Assembly (NCBI GenBank): GCA_017472925.1
Contig: JAFUNS010000029.1
Span: 112,308 to 176,307 of the forward strand
DNA from: Bacteroides sp.
GTDB taxonomy: Bacteria; Bacteroidota; Bacteroidia; Bacteroidales; Bacteroidaceae
Direction: 5' to 3'
Length of the DNA: 64,000 nt
A model generated the notes under the pieces. It had not been told where the DNA came from. It did not search any database and was given only the letters and a program-made list of their open reading frames with translations. Below, one piece after another: positions 44,833 through 52,964 of this stretch; positions within the stretch are counted from its first letter, which is position 1; each line of letters opens with the position of its first letter. A program made the translations under genes and the position numbers.

Positions 44833-46170
44833 TTACTTTTTAGCATTACGTGCACGGATGATACCTCCTACTGTACCCTTACCTAAACGGATATAGTCCA
44901 ACAAGTAGCGGTGTGATGGACAAGTGAACTGACACGAGCCGCATTCGATACACGACATTACATCTTCTTTTTCTACTCTCTCCCAATCCTTCTTAGCCGA
45001 CAAAGTGGCCAACAAGAATGGTTCCAGTCCCATTGGACAAACGCTTACACACTTGGCACAACGGATACATGGATTTTCTGCAGCACGGGCAGCTTCTTTA
45101 TCGTTCATGATAAGTACACCCGAACTACCCTTACAGATAGGTACTTCGATGTTAAGCAATGCTTTACCCATCATCGGACCACCACCGATAACCTTACCGG
45201 TATCTTCAGGCAAACCACCGGCAGCTTCAATCAGCTGACTCATCGGTGTACCCATACGGGTGAGGAAGTTGGATGGATTCTTAACCGACTTACCTGTAAC
45301 GGTTACGATACGTTCGAACAATGGCTTGTTCTTCTGTACGGCCTCGTAAACAGCATAGGCTGTACCCACGTTCTGTACTACGGCACCTACATTGATAGGA
45401 ATTGCCGGAGGTGCAGGTACCTGACGACGAATAACTGCATCGATCAATTGTTTTTCACCACCTTGTGGGTATTGTACCTTAAGCGGAACAATTTCGATAT
45501 TCGGATATTGAGCAGCCTTTTCGGTCATCAACTTGATAGCATCTGGCTTGTTGTTTTCAATACCAATGTAACCCTTTGTTACGTTGACAGCCTTCATCAA
45601 AATGCTAACACCCACCAAGATTTCATCAGCCTTTTCGAGCATCAACTGATGGTCGGCTGTAAGGTATGGTTCACACTCTACGGCATTGATAATGACACAC
45701 TCTGCCTTGCAACCCGGAGGAGGCGACAATTTTACGTGAGTGGGGAAACATGCACCACCCATACCTACTACGCCTGCATCCTTAATTTTAGCTACAATTT
45801 CTTCTGGCTTGAGGTTGCATTCTTTCACCAGTGTTGTACTGCGGTCGATTGATTCTTCCCATTCATCACCTTCTACATCGATAAAGATGGCAGGCTTACG
45901 ATAGCCACTTGCGTCAACAATGGCATCCACCTTATTTACTTTACCCGATACAGAAGAGAAGATGGCTGCAGAAACGAAGCCTCCAGCCTCAGCAATCTTG
46001 GTACCTACCTTTACTGCATCGCCTTTTTTGACGAGTGCTGTGGCAGGAGCACCGATGTGCTGTGACAAAGGAAATACCGCTTGCTTAGGAAGAGCAAGGG
46101 TTTCAATGGCTTTGCCTGCTGACAATTTATTTTCTGCTGGATGTACTCCACCAATTCTAAATGTCTTCAC
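44833..46170 (-). CDS. rnfC: Rnf complex subunit C
   Basis: 445 residues, soluble peripheral subunit. N-terminal barrel-sandwich domain (GGVHPAENKLSAGKAIETLA), an NAD/FMN-binding Rossmann part with GVVGMGGACFPTHVKL, and a C-terminal two-cluster ferredoxin domain (CIRCAKCVSVCPMGLEPF and CIECGSCQFTCPSHRYLLDY). It is the site of NAD+ reduction in the complex. This is the short RnfC without the long Ala/Lys repeat tail found in gamma-proteobacteria. Lies 34 bp after rnfB. Confidence 0.96.
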   Translation of the reverse strand: MKTFRIGGVHPAENKLSAGKAIETLALPKQAVFPLSQHIGAPATALVKKGDAVKVGTKIAEAGGFVSAAIFSSVSGKVNKVDAIVDASGYRKPAIFIDVEGDEWEESIDRSTTLVKECNLKPEEIVAKIKDAGVVGMGGACFPTHVKLSPPPGCKAECVIINAVECEPYLTADHQLMLEKADEILVGVSILMKAVNVTKGYIGIENNKPDAIKLMTEKAAQYPNIEIVPLKVQYPQGGEKQLIDAVIRRQVPAPPAIPINVGAVVQNVGTAYAVYEAVQKNKPLFERIVTVTGKSVKNPSNFLTRMGTPMSQLIEAAGGLPEDTGKVIGGGPMMGKALLNIEVPICKGSSGVLIMNDKEAARAAENPCIRCAKCVSVCPMGLEPFLLATLSAKKDWERVEKEDVMSCIECGSCQFTCPSHRYLLDYIRLGKGTVGGIIRARNAKK

Positions 46171-46204
46171 TGTTATATCTTTTTTTTGTTTTTACTTGAT
46201 TTAC

Positions 46205-47119
46205 TTATGCTTCAGCTTTAGGAGCTTCGGCTTTAGGAGCTGGAGCAGCTTTAGGGGCAGCATCAGCAACCGGAGCTTCAGCCTTAGGTTTGCGCGGAGG
46301 GAAGTTTATGGCATGAATAGCACCCTTCGGGCATTCCGGTTCGCACTTGCGGCATGACTTACACTTAGCCGGATCAATGTATGCCAAGTTGTTTTCGAGC
46401 GTAATGGCTTCGAACGGACAAACCTTCACACACTTACCGCAACCAATACAGCTAACTTTACAAGCCTTATTGGCAATAGCGCCCTTATCCTTGTTTACAC
46501 ACATCACTACCATACGACGGTTATTCTTACCCTTCGGGCGGATTTCGATGATGAAACGTGGACATGCCTTTACGCAAGCGCCACATGCTGTACACTTGTC
46601 TTCGTCTACTTCAGGTAAACCTGTTTCTGGATTCATGTGGATGGCATCAAACTTACATGCAGCCACACAGTCTCCACAACCCAAGCAGCCAAAAGTACAA
46701 GCAGTTTCACCCCCACTGGTAGTGTGGGCGATAGCACACGATTGTGCACCGTCGTACTTGGCAATACGAGGACGATTTTCACAACTACCGTTACATCTTA
46801 CAACCGCAATTTTCGGTTCGCTGGCAACGGCTTCCATTCCCAAGATGGATGCAATCTTTTCCATACAAGACGCTCCACCACCCGGACACAGCAATCCTTC
46901 CAATGAACCGGAATCGGCTGCTTTTACACAAGCACCAGCAAAACCAGCACATCCTGGGAAACCGCATCCACCGCAATTGGCTTGAGGAAGCACTTCGGCT
47001 ACCTGAGCAATTCGCGGGTCTTCATACACAGCAAATTTCTTTGATGCGGCATACAAGATTACTGCGGAAATCAAGCCTATCGCACCTAATGAAATTACTG
47101 CAATTAGAATTAAATCCAT
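46205..47119 (-). CDS. rnfB: Rnf complex subunit B
   Basis: 304 residues. N-terminal membrane helix (1-26), then a 4Fe-4S domain with CGGCGFPGCAGFAGACV (about 50-66) and several ferredoxin motifs: CTFGCLGCGDCVAACKFDA, CTACGACVKACP, CKVSCIGCGKCVKVCPFEA and CKSCRKCEPECPKGA. The C-terminal ~30 residues are a low-complexity Ala/Pro/Lys/Glu repeat (APKAAPAPKAEAPKAEA), probably a flexible tail. It takes electrons from reduced ferredoxin. Second gene of the operon, 17 bp after the rseC-like gene. Confidence 0.96.
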   Translation of the reverse strand: MDLILIAVISLGAIGLISAVILYAASKKFAVYEDPRIAQVAEVLPQANCGGCGFPGCAGFAGACVKAADSGSLEGLLCPGGGASCMEKIASILGMEAVASEPKIAVVRCNGSCENRPRIAKYDGAQSCAIAHTTSGGETACTFGCLGCGDCVAACKFDAIHMNPETGLPEVDEDKCTACGACVKACPRFIIEIRPKGKNNRRMVVMCVNKDKGAIANKACKVSCIGCGKCVKVCPFEAITLENNLAYIDPAKCKSCRKCEPECPKGAIHAINFPPRKPKAEAPVADAAPKAAPAPKAEAPKAEA

Positions 47120-47136
47120 ACGTTTTTAGTTAATTA

Positions 47137-47559
47137 TTAATTATTTATAGGTTCAATTGTAAAAAAGAATTTCCGACTCAGTTTCTTTCTACACATATAT
47201 ATAATAAGGTAGTAAGGAACCAATGCCAATAAACCTGCCACTGCAGCAGTCAATTCGTTGCCGGTTATCTGAATCGTGGCATATAAGGCTATAAACAACA
47301 CAAGAAAGGGTACGCCAAAAGCCAATATGACGGCTTGCATACCCATCGAAGTGGTTCCATTTACCATTACATTTTGTCCTTTATGATAGTCGGCAGCATG
47401 ATTGTCATACACATCTATCAACTTGTCCTTGCTCTCGGAAGCATTGCAATGCCCTTTGATACTGCATGCCGAACATGCCGATGTCTGTACAATCCGCACT
47501 TGGATGTGCGAACCGTTTATGTTTTCCACAATACCACGATGTTTGATTATATCGGCCAT
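47137..47559 (-). CDS. RseC/MucC-like membrane protein heading the rnf operon
   Basis: 140 residues from ATG 47559. N-terminal cytoplasmic part with four cysteines (VQTSACSACSIKGHCNASES) and two membrane helices (about 72-95 and 100-120), ending in a basic tail. The GIVENINGSHIQVRIVQTSAC segment is typical of RseC/MucC. In E. coli RseC works with the Rsx(Rnf) complex in keeping SoxR reduced; here its place as first gene of rnfBCDGEA suggests a role in assembling or maturing Rnf. The frame extends 11 codons further, but a TATATTTG box (47590-47597) lies there. Confidence 0.88.
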   Translation of the reverse strand: MADIIKHRGIVENINGSHIQVRIVQTSACSACSIKGHCNASESKDKLIDVYDNHAADYHKGQNVMVNGTTSMGMQAVILAFGVPFLVLFIALYATIQITGNELTAAVAGLLALVPYYLIIYMCRKKLSRKFFFTIEPINN

Positions 47560-47589
47560 TTTTGCAAACTCAACATTACAAAATATGTG

Positions 47590-47597
47590 CAAATATA
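47590..47597 (-). promoter_or_regulatory. Promoter -7 box of the rseC-rnf operon
   Basis: TATATTTG on the minus strand, 30 bp before ATG 47559. No clear TTG partner (TTTA at the right spacing). Confidence 0.55.
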
Positions 47598-47704
47598 ATG
47601 GAATTATCGGAGACTATAAAGTTTTAACTGATATTTTATTGGGAAAGCCCACTTTTTTCGGTGGGTATAAGAGAAAAGGTGGGTGTGTCATATTATAATT
47701 TTGG

Positions 47705-47771
47705 CACGGATTACACGGATTGCACGGATAGAGTAGATGTAAACATACACTAAAAACCGTGTTAATCCATG
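47705..47771. repeat. CACGGATTA repeat cluster
   Basis: Three tandem 9-bp units CACGGATT(A/G) at 47705-47730 and an inverted relative (ACCGTGTTAATCCATG) at 47756-47771. Related to the inverted repeat at 8200-8280. It lies in the 47599-47816 gap between the rnf promoter and the lepA terminator; a GC-rich CCCAC/GTGGG hairpin is also present near 47648-47666. Confidence 0.7.
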
Positions 47772-47816
47772 ACGTATTGTTGAGCAAAGCGAAAAGATCC
47801 GCGCCCTAAAAAAATA

Positions 47817-47844
47817 AGTGGATGTGTATTTCGACACATCCACT
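47817..47844 (-). terminator. Terminator of lepA
   Basis: A perfect 11-bp stem AGTGGATGTGT / ACACATCCACT (47817-47827, 47834-47844) with a 6-nt loop, followed on the minus strand by TATTTTTTTAGG. Confidence 0.9.
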
Positions 47845-47854
47845 ATAATATTCT

Positions 47855-49636
47855 TTAATCCAGTTTAAGTACAGCTAAGAATGCCTTTTGTGGCACTTCT
47901 ACGTTACCAATCTGTTTCATACGTTTCTTACCCTTCTTCTGCTTTTCGAGCAACTTACGTTTACGACTCACGTCACCCCCGTAACACTTGGCTGTCACAT
48001 CTTTTCTCACTTGCTTAATGGTTTCGCGAGCAATAATCTTGGCACCAATAGCCGCCTGGATAGCAATATCGAATTGCTGACGAGGAATCAATTCCTTCAA
48101 CTTTTCACACATGCGACGACCAAAAGCTTCGGCATTATCAACGTGTGTAAGGGTTGAAAGGGCATCTACGGGCTCACCATTCAACAAAATATCAAGTTTG
48201 ATAAGCTTGGATGGACGAAAACCGTTCATGTGATAATCGAATGATGCATATCCTTTAGAAATGCTCTTCAATTTATCATAGAAGTCAATAACAATTTCTC
48301 CCAAAGGAATGTCGTAGAAAATTTCCACGCGGTTACCCGAAATATATTCCTGTTTTACTAATTCACCACGCTTGCCTAAACAAAGTGTCATGATAGGACC
48401 AATGTAATTGGTGGTGGTGATGACTGATGCACGAATATAAGGTTCTTCAATATGGTCGATAGCTGTAATCTCGGGCATACCCGACGGGTTGTGGACTTCC
48501 TTTGATTCACCGTGTTTATCGTACACCATGTATGATACGTTAGGGACAGTAGTAATGACATTCATGTCGAATTCACGATCAAGACGTTCCTGAATGATTT
48601 CCATGTGAAGTAGCCCCAAGAAACCACAACGGAAACCAAATCCCAGAGCTACGGATGATTCGGGAGTAAACGTAAGTGAAGCATCGTTCAATTGGAGCTT
48701 TTCCAATGAAGCACGAAGATTTTCATAATCTTCTGCTTCGATAGGATATACCCCTGCGAACACCATTGGTTTCACTTCTTCGAATCCGGCAATGGCTTTA
48801 TCGCATGGACGGTTAATATGGGTAATGGTATCCCCTACTTTTACTTCCTTTGATGTCTTAATACCCGAGATGATGTAACCTACGTCGCCGGTACGAAGTT
48901 CGTTGCGTGGAATCATGTCCATTTTCAATACTCCAATTTCGTCAGCATCATATTCCTTACCGGTATTGAAGAACTTTACTTTATCGCCTTTACGAATTAC
49001 TCCATTCTCAATTTTGAAATAGGCAATGATGCCGCGGAAAGAGTTAAATACCGAGTCAAAAATCAGTGCTTGTAAAGGTGCTTCCTCATCTCCCTTAGGG
49101 TGAGGAACACGTTCAATCACTGCATTCAGGATATCTTCAACCCCCATACCGGTTTTACCAGAAGCACGGATAATCTCATCTCTTTTACATCCGAGGAGTT
49201 CTACGATTTCGTCTTCTACTTCTTCGGGCATGGCACTGTCCATATCGCATTTGTTCATGACCGGAATGATTTCGAGGTCGTGTTCCAAAGCCATATACAA
49301 ATTGGAAATTGTTTGGGCTTGAACTCCTTGTGAAGCATCGACTACCAACAGTGCGCCTTCACAAGCAGCAATGGATCGGGATACTTCGTACGAAAAGTCT
49401 ACGTGTCCTGGGGTGTCAATCAAATTGAGGACATATTTTTCTCCTTTATAGGTGTATTCCATTTGGATGGCATGACTCTTAATGGTAATACCACGTTCCT
49501 TTTCCAAATCCATGTCATCAAGCATTTGGCCTTCGGTTACTTTAATGGTTTGAGTATACTCTAAAAGACGGTCGGCCAATGTTGATTTGCCATGGTCAAT
49601 ATGTGCAATAATACAAAAATTGCGGATATGTTTCAT
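47855..49636 (-). CDS. lepA: Elongation factor 4 (LepA)
   Basis: 593 residues from ATG 49636. Ribosomal GTPase: G1 [15 protein letters not shown], switch [15 protein letters not shown]3 [13 protein letters not shown]4 NKCDM. EF-G-like domains follow and the unique LepA C-terminal domain is seen at [20 protein letters not shown] and the basic end [20 protein letters not shown]. It affects ribosome assembly and back-translocation. The frame is open for 25 more codons upstream, but a TATCTTTG box lies there and [17 protein letters not shown] is the family start. Confidence 0.97.
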   Translation of the reverse strand: MKHIRNFCIIAHIDHGKSTLADRLLEYTQTIKVTEGQMLDDMDLEKERGITIKSHAIQMEYTYKGEKYVLNLIDTPGHVDFSYEVSRSIAACEGALLVVDASQGVQAQTISNLYMALEHDLEIIPVMNKCDMDSAMPEEVEDEIVELLGCKRDEIIRASGKTGMGVEDILNAVIERVPHPKGDEEAPLQALIFDSVFNSFRGIIAYFKIENGVIRKGDKVKFFNTGKEYDADEIGVLKMDMIPRNELRTGDVGYIISGIKTSKEVKVGDTITHINRPCDKAIAGFEEVKPMVFAGVYPIEAEDYENLRASLEKLQLNDASLTFTPESSVALGFGFRCGFLGLLHMEIIQERLDREFDMNVITTVPNVSYMVYDKHGESKEVHNPSGMPEITAIDHIEEPYIRASVITTTNYIGPIMTLCLGKRGELVKQEYISGNRVEIFYDIPLGEIVIDFYDKLKSISKGYASFDYHMNGFRPSKLIKLDILLNGEPVDALSTLTHVDNAEAFGRRMCEKLKELIPRQQFDIAIQAAIGAKIIARETIKQVRKDVTAKCYGGDVSRKRKLLEKQKKGKKRMKQIGNVEVPQKAFLAVLKLD

Positions 49637-49657
49637 TTTACTATTTTTATTTAGTTG

Positions 49658-49665
49658 CAAAGATA
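49658..49665 (-). promoter_or_regulatory. Promoter -7 box of lepA
   Basis: TATCTTTG on the minus strand, 21 bp before ATG 49636, immediately after the preceding gene's terminator. Confidence 0.6.
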
Positions 49666-49670
49666 CAAAA

Positions 49671-49714
49671 AAAATGCGTTGGACAACATACAAAGTGATG
49701 CTCCAACGCATTTT
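49671..49714 (-). terminator. Terminator of the winged-helix gene
   Basis: A 13-bp stem AAAATGCGTTGGA / TCCAACGCATTTT (49671-49683, 49702-49714) with an 18-nt loop, followed on the minus strand by TTTTGTATC. The lepA -7 box begins 5 bp further. Confidence 0.85.
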
Positions 49715-49736
49715 TTATTAAGTCACAAAAAGTTGG

Positions 49737-49940
49737 TTACGACAATTTCACAAAGATTTCGCCTTCCACTTCAGAGATAACAACTTTATCTTCTCTCAAC
49801 AACCAGCCTAATCCAAGGAAAAAATCCTTGTCAGCTTTCATCTTAGCTACTTTCTTGATTTGCTTTTGTGTCAAGCCTTCAGTGCCATTAAGTGTTTCCC
49901 AGATTTGTCCGGCCAAAACACCTGCTTTTTCTTTCAACAT
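49737..49940 (-). CDS. Small winged-helix protein (DUF2582-like)
   Basis: 67 residues: GQIWETLNGTEGLTQKQIKK looks like the recognition part of a winged helix, followed by DFFLGLGWLLREDKVVISEV and GEIFVKLS for the wing. I recognise the short winged-helix family annotated as DUF2582 in Bacteroidales. It is presumably DNA-binding, with unknown targets. A single gene with its own TATATTTG box and terminator. Confidence 0.85.
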   Translation of the reverse strand: MLKEKAGVLAGQIWETLNGTEGLTQKQIKKVAKMKADKDFFLGLGWLLREDKVVISEVEGEIFVKLS

Positions 49941-50017
49941 TTTAATCTGCTATTTTTTAATTAAACATAGATACATTCGCTATTTGTAAACGAATGTTTG
50001 TGTTTCTTTTTCAGCTG

Positions 50018-50025
50018 CAAATATA
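50018..50025 (-). promoter_or_regulatory. Promoter -7 box of the winged-helix gene
   Basis: TATATTTG on the minus strand, 77 bp before ATG 49940. Confidence 0.45.
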
Positions 50026-50085
50026 CAAAAAGTATGTTATTCAACATGTTTTTAATAAAAAACTTTCGTTTTCTATCTATTTTTT

Positions 50086-50562
50086 TTATTTTTTTGTGAT
50101 ATTTTGACTCTCTTCAAGATGTTCGCACCATATTCGAGCTGCTTCTTCCACCATTTTTACACAAGGACGCTTGGCATAATACTGAGTTGTACGTGCTTCG
50201 GGAGTTGATACAATTGGTTCATTTTTAGTCAGTCCAAGTAATTCGGCGCATTTCAAGGAGCCGTTTCTGGATTTGAATATCTCAGCTAATTTTTGGACCA
50301 ATGCGTAATTGGCTGCTTTTCCTTCTTTGTCGGCTCCATCAATCGCACCGTTTTCCAATCCAGCTAACATAAATAGTCCACATGCGGCACCGCATGTTTC
50401 GCGCATTCTTCCAATGCCTCCACCGAAAGAAGCCGACATTCTCAAGGCTTGTTCATGTGTAAAACCGTATTCCTGTGCAAAAGCAGCTACAACAGATTGT
50501 GAACAATTGTACCCTTCCTTGAACAAAGCAACAGCTTTATTTATGCATTCTTCTCTTTTCAT
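50086..50562 (-). CDS. C_GCAxxG_C_C family protein (putative redox protein)
   Basis: 158 residues. The conserved pattern is seen as GYNCSQSVV (Cys about 20), then SFGGGIGRMRETCGAACGLFML (CGAxxG, about 48-66), and later cysteines KCAELLG and RPCVKMVEEAARIWCE. The family is named after this cysteine pattern and is presumed redox active or metal binding; no reaction is established. Its start overlaps the stop of the upstream 2-hydroxyacid dehydrogenase by 4 bp (ATGA), so they are translationally coupled. Confidence 0.9.
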   Translation of the reverse strand: MKREECINKAVALFKEGYNCSQSVVAAFAQEYGFTHEQALRMSASFGGGIGRMRETCGAACGLFMLAGLENGAIDGADKEGKAANYALVQKLAEIFKSRNGSLKCAELLGLTKNEPIVSTPEARTTQYYAKRPCVKMVEEAARIWCEHLEESQNITKK

Positions 50563-51515
50563 TTAGCTACGTTGTTGATTATATTTCCTTTTATAAATCC
50601 TTTCAAATTATTTACTGCAATATCCATCAATCGGATACGAGCTTCTTTTGTGGCCCATGCAATGTGTGGAGTGATAAAACAATTGCGTGCCGTAAGCAAT
50701 GGATTATCTTTGCATGGAGGTTCGGTGGAAAGAACATCCAAACCGGCTGCAGCAATTACTCCGTTGTTCAAAGCATCTGCCAAATCATGCTCATTCACCA
50801 AAGGACCTCTACCTGTATTAATAAGGATAGCAGTAGGTTTCATGGTACTCAGTCGTGCAGCATTTACCAGCTCTTTGGTATTGTCGGTCAGAGGACAATG
50901 AAGACTCACTACATCGCACTCACGGAAAAGTTCATCAAGTCCCATTCTCTGGATACCTTGAGGCAACATAAATTGCGGTTTAGAACTATATACACATACT
51001 TTCATACCCAAAGCAATAGCAATGGCAGCAGTAGCTTGACCGGTATTACCAAAACCTATGATGCCCATTCTCTTACCATCAAGTTCAATCAATGGTGTAT
51101 CCCAATAACAGAAATCCGCATTTGTAGCCCATCTTCCTTGTCGGTTTTCCTTGGCATAGTAGCCAACACGCTGAGTGATATTCAACAAATGGGCAAACAC
51201 CATTTGTGCCACCGAACGGGTACTATAAGCTGGTATATTGGTTACAACAATTTCTTTTGATCTGGCTGCTTCGATGTCAACCACATTGTATCCGGTAGCC
51301 AATACTCCAATGTATTTCAATTGAGGTAATGCATCCATATCTTTAGCAGTAATCACCGTTTTATTAGTAATCAGTACTTCGGCACCCTTAGCACGGTCCA
51401 ATAGTTCCGAAGGTGAAGTTCGATTGTATACTTGTAATTCTCCCAATGACTGCATAGCTTCCCATGACAAATCACCGGGATTTAAGCCATATCCATCCAA
51501 GACAACTATTTTCAT
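50559..51515 (-). CDS. D-2-hydroxyacid dehydrogenase
   Basis: 318 residues from ATG 51515. NAD-binding loop GFGNTGQATAAIA (about 150), catalytic Arg in NTGRGPLVNE (about 235), Glu in DVLSTEPP (about 264) and His in PHIAWATKEARIR (about 283). The closest named group appears to be the glycerate/hydroxypyruvate reductase branch; the exact 2-oxoacid cannot be read off. The frame extends 13 codons further to 51554, touching rarA, but MKIVVLDGYGLNPGDLSW is the natural start. Middle gene of rarA-dehydrogenase-C_GCAxxG_C_C. Confidence 0.92.
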   Translation of the reverse strand: MKIVVLDGYGLNPGDLSWEAMQSLGELQVYNRTSPSELLDRAKGAEVLITNKTVITAKDMDALPQLKYIGVLATGYNVVDIEAARSKEIVVTNIPAYSTRSVAQMVFAHLLNITQRVGYYAKENRQGRWATNADFCYWDTPLIELDGKRMGIIGFGNTGQATAAIAIALGMKVCVYSSKPQFMLPQGIQRMGLDELFRECDVVSLHCPLTDNTKELVNAARLSTMKPTAILINTGRGPLVNEHDLADALNNGVIAAAGLDVLSTEPPCKDNPLLTARNCFITPHIAWATKEARIRLMDIAVNNLKGFIKGNIINNVAK

Positions 51516-51550
51516 AGAATCATTCTTTATGTTAAATCTTTTAGGTAATT

Positions 51551-52828
51551 TCACTCTTTAAAACGTTCACCCCATAATCCTAACATTCGTTCCTTCAGTT
51601 TTGTTTCTTGAGCATTGTTCTGTGGATGCCAGATACGGGTGTTTTTAACTTCATCGGGCAGGAATTGTTGCTCAACAAAATGTCCCTCATAAGCATGGGC
51701 ATATTTGTATTCCTTTCCGTATCCCAACTGTTTCATTAATTTTGTCGGAGCATTTCGTAGATGCAAGGGTACCGGTAAATTTCCTGTGGAGCGAACTAAC
51801 TCCAATGCACCGTTAATACCTTCGTATGCTGAATTGCTTTTAGGACTGGTAGCCAAATAGACAGTAGCCTCTGCCAAAGGAATTCTTCCTTCGGGCCAAC
51901 CTATTTTCATTACCGCGTCAAATGCAGCATTGGCAAGCAATAAGGCGTTAGGATTGGCCAATCCGATGTCTTCGGATGCAGAAATAACCAAGCGACGGGC
52001 GATGAAAGCAGGATCTTCTCCCCCTTCTACCATACGGGCTAACCAATATAAAGCACCATCAGGATCACTTCCACGAATAGATTTTATGAATGCTGAAATA
52101 ATATCGTAGTGCATTTCTCCATTCTTATCGTAAGCCAAAGGATTTTGTTGTAGGCGTTCTACCACCTTTTCATCTGTAATTACAATTTCATCTGATTCAT
52201 TGTCGGCTTCTACAACAAGTTCCAATATATTCAGTAGCTTACGTGCATCACCACCCGAATAACGAAGCATAGCATCTGTTTCCTTCAGCGTGATATGCTT
52301 TTCCTTTAAATAGGTATCTTTGACAATAGCATTGTGTAAAAGCTCCAGCAAATCTTCCTTTTCAAGAGATTTCAGTACGTATAGTTGGCAGCGGGAAAGC
52401 AATGGGCGAATCACTTCAAACGAAGGGTTTTCCGTAGTTGCGCCTATTAATGTTACCACACCTGTTTCTACAGCACCTAATAAAGAATCTTGTTGAGATT
52501 TGCTGAAACGATGGATTTCATCAATGAAAAGAATGGGGCTTGCTTGAGAGAAGAAACGATTACTACGTGCTTTCTCAATTACATCGCGCACATCTTTTAC
52601 ACCACTCGTCACAGCACTAAGTGTGTAGAAAGGCGTTTCTAATTTATGAGCTATGATTTGTGCCAACGTAGTTTTACCAACTCCCGGGGGACCCCAAAGA
52701 ATAAAGGAAGATATACGTCCGGCATCAATCATCTTGCGTAAAATAGCTCCTTCGCCTACAAGATGTTTCTGTCCTATATAATCGTCGAGTGTTCGCGGTC
52801 GCAAACGCTCTGCTAATGGTTGTGCCAT
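51551..52828 (-). CDS. rarA: Replication-associated recombination protein A (MgsA/RarA)
   Basis: 425 residues from ATG 52828. AAA+ clamp-loader-like ATPase: Walker A GPPGVGKTT (about 47-55), Walker B LFIDEIHRFSKSQQD, sensor 1 ATTENPSFEV, arginine finger region PLLSRCQ, then the C-terminal tetramerisation domain (AFIKSIRGSDPDGALYWLAR, GEDPAFIARRLVISASEDIG, HLRNAPTKLMKQLGYG). It acts at stalled forks. ATG 52828 (MAQPLAERLRPRTLDDYIG) is chosen over the frame extension because a TATATTTG box is at 52848-52855. Confidence 0.96.
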   Translation of the reverse strand: MAQPLAERLRPRTLDDYIGQKHLVGEGAILRKMIDAGRISSFILWGPPGVGKTTLAQIIAHKLETPFYTLSAVTSGVKDVRDVIEKARSNRFFSQASPILFIDEIHRFSKSQQDSLLGAVETGVVTLIGATTENPSFEVIRPLLSRCQLYVLKSLEKEDLLELLHNAIVKDTYLKEKHITLKETDAMLRYSGGDARKLLNILELVVEADNESDEIVITDEKVVERLQQNPLAYDKNGEMHYDIISAFIKSIRGSDPDGALYWLARMVEGGEDPAFIARRLVISASEDIGLANPNALLLANAAFDAVMKIGWPEGRIPLAEATVYLATSPKSNSAYEGINGALELVRSTGNLPVPLHLRNAPTKLMKQLGYGKEYKYAHAYEGHFVEQQFLPDEVKNTRIWHPQNNAQETKLKERMLGLWGERFKE

Positions 52829-52847
52829 ATCAGATAATTTTATGGCA

Positions 52848-52855
52848 CAAATATA
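52848..52855 (-). promoter_or_regulatory. Promoter -7 box of the rarA operon
   Basis: TATATTTG on the minus strand, 19 bp before ATG 52828, downstream of two GACCAAC-type hairpins. Confidence 0.55.
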
Positions 52856-52882
52856 ATAAATGTTGTTATAATTGGAAAACAT

Positions 52883-52960
52883 TGACCAACTTTTGAGCAA
52901 ATGTTGGTCAGGAAAAATAAAAAGTTGGTCAACATTTTGTAATTAGTTGACCAACTTTTT
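52883..52960 (-). terminator. Tandem GACCAAC hairpins after the DUF5686 gene
   Basis: Hairpin 1: a perfect 15-bp stem AAAAAGTTGGTCAAC / GTTGACCAACTTTTT (52919-52933, 52946-52960) beginning 4 bp after the DUF5686 stop, with a T-rich exit. Hairpin 2: TGACCAAC / GTTGGTCA (52883-52890, 52903-52910). The arms of the two are interchangeable. Confidence 0.85.
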
Positions 52961-52964
52961 AGCT

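Noticed and set aside
49637-49711. 25-codon N-terminal extension of lepA
   Set aside because: The extension crosses the TATCTTTG promoter box and the previous terminator; the family start is at 49636.
52829-52900. 24-codon N-terminal extension of rarA
   Set aside because: The promoter box at 52848-52855 lies in it; MAQPLAERLRP matches the family start.
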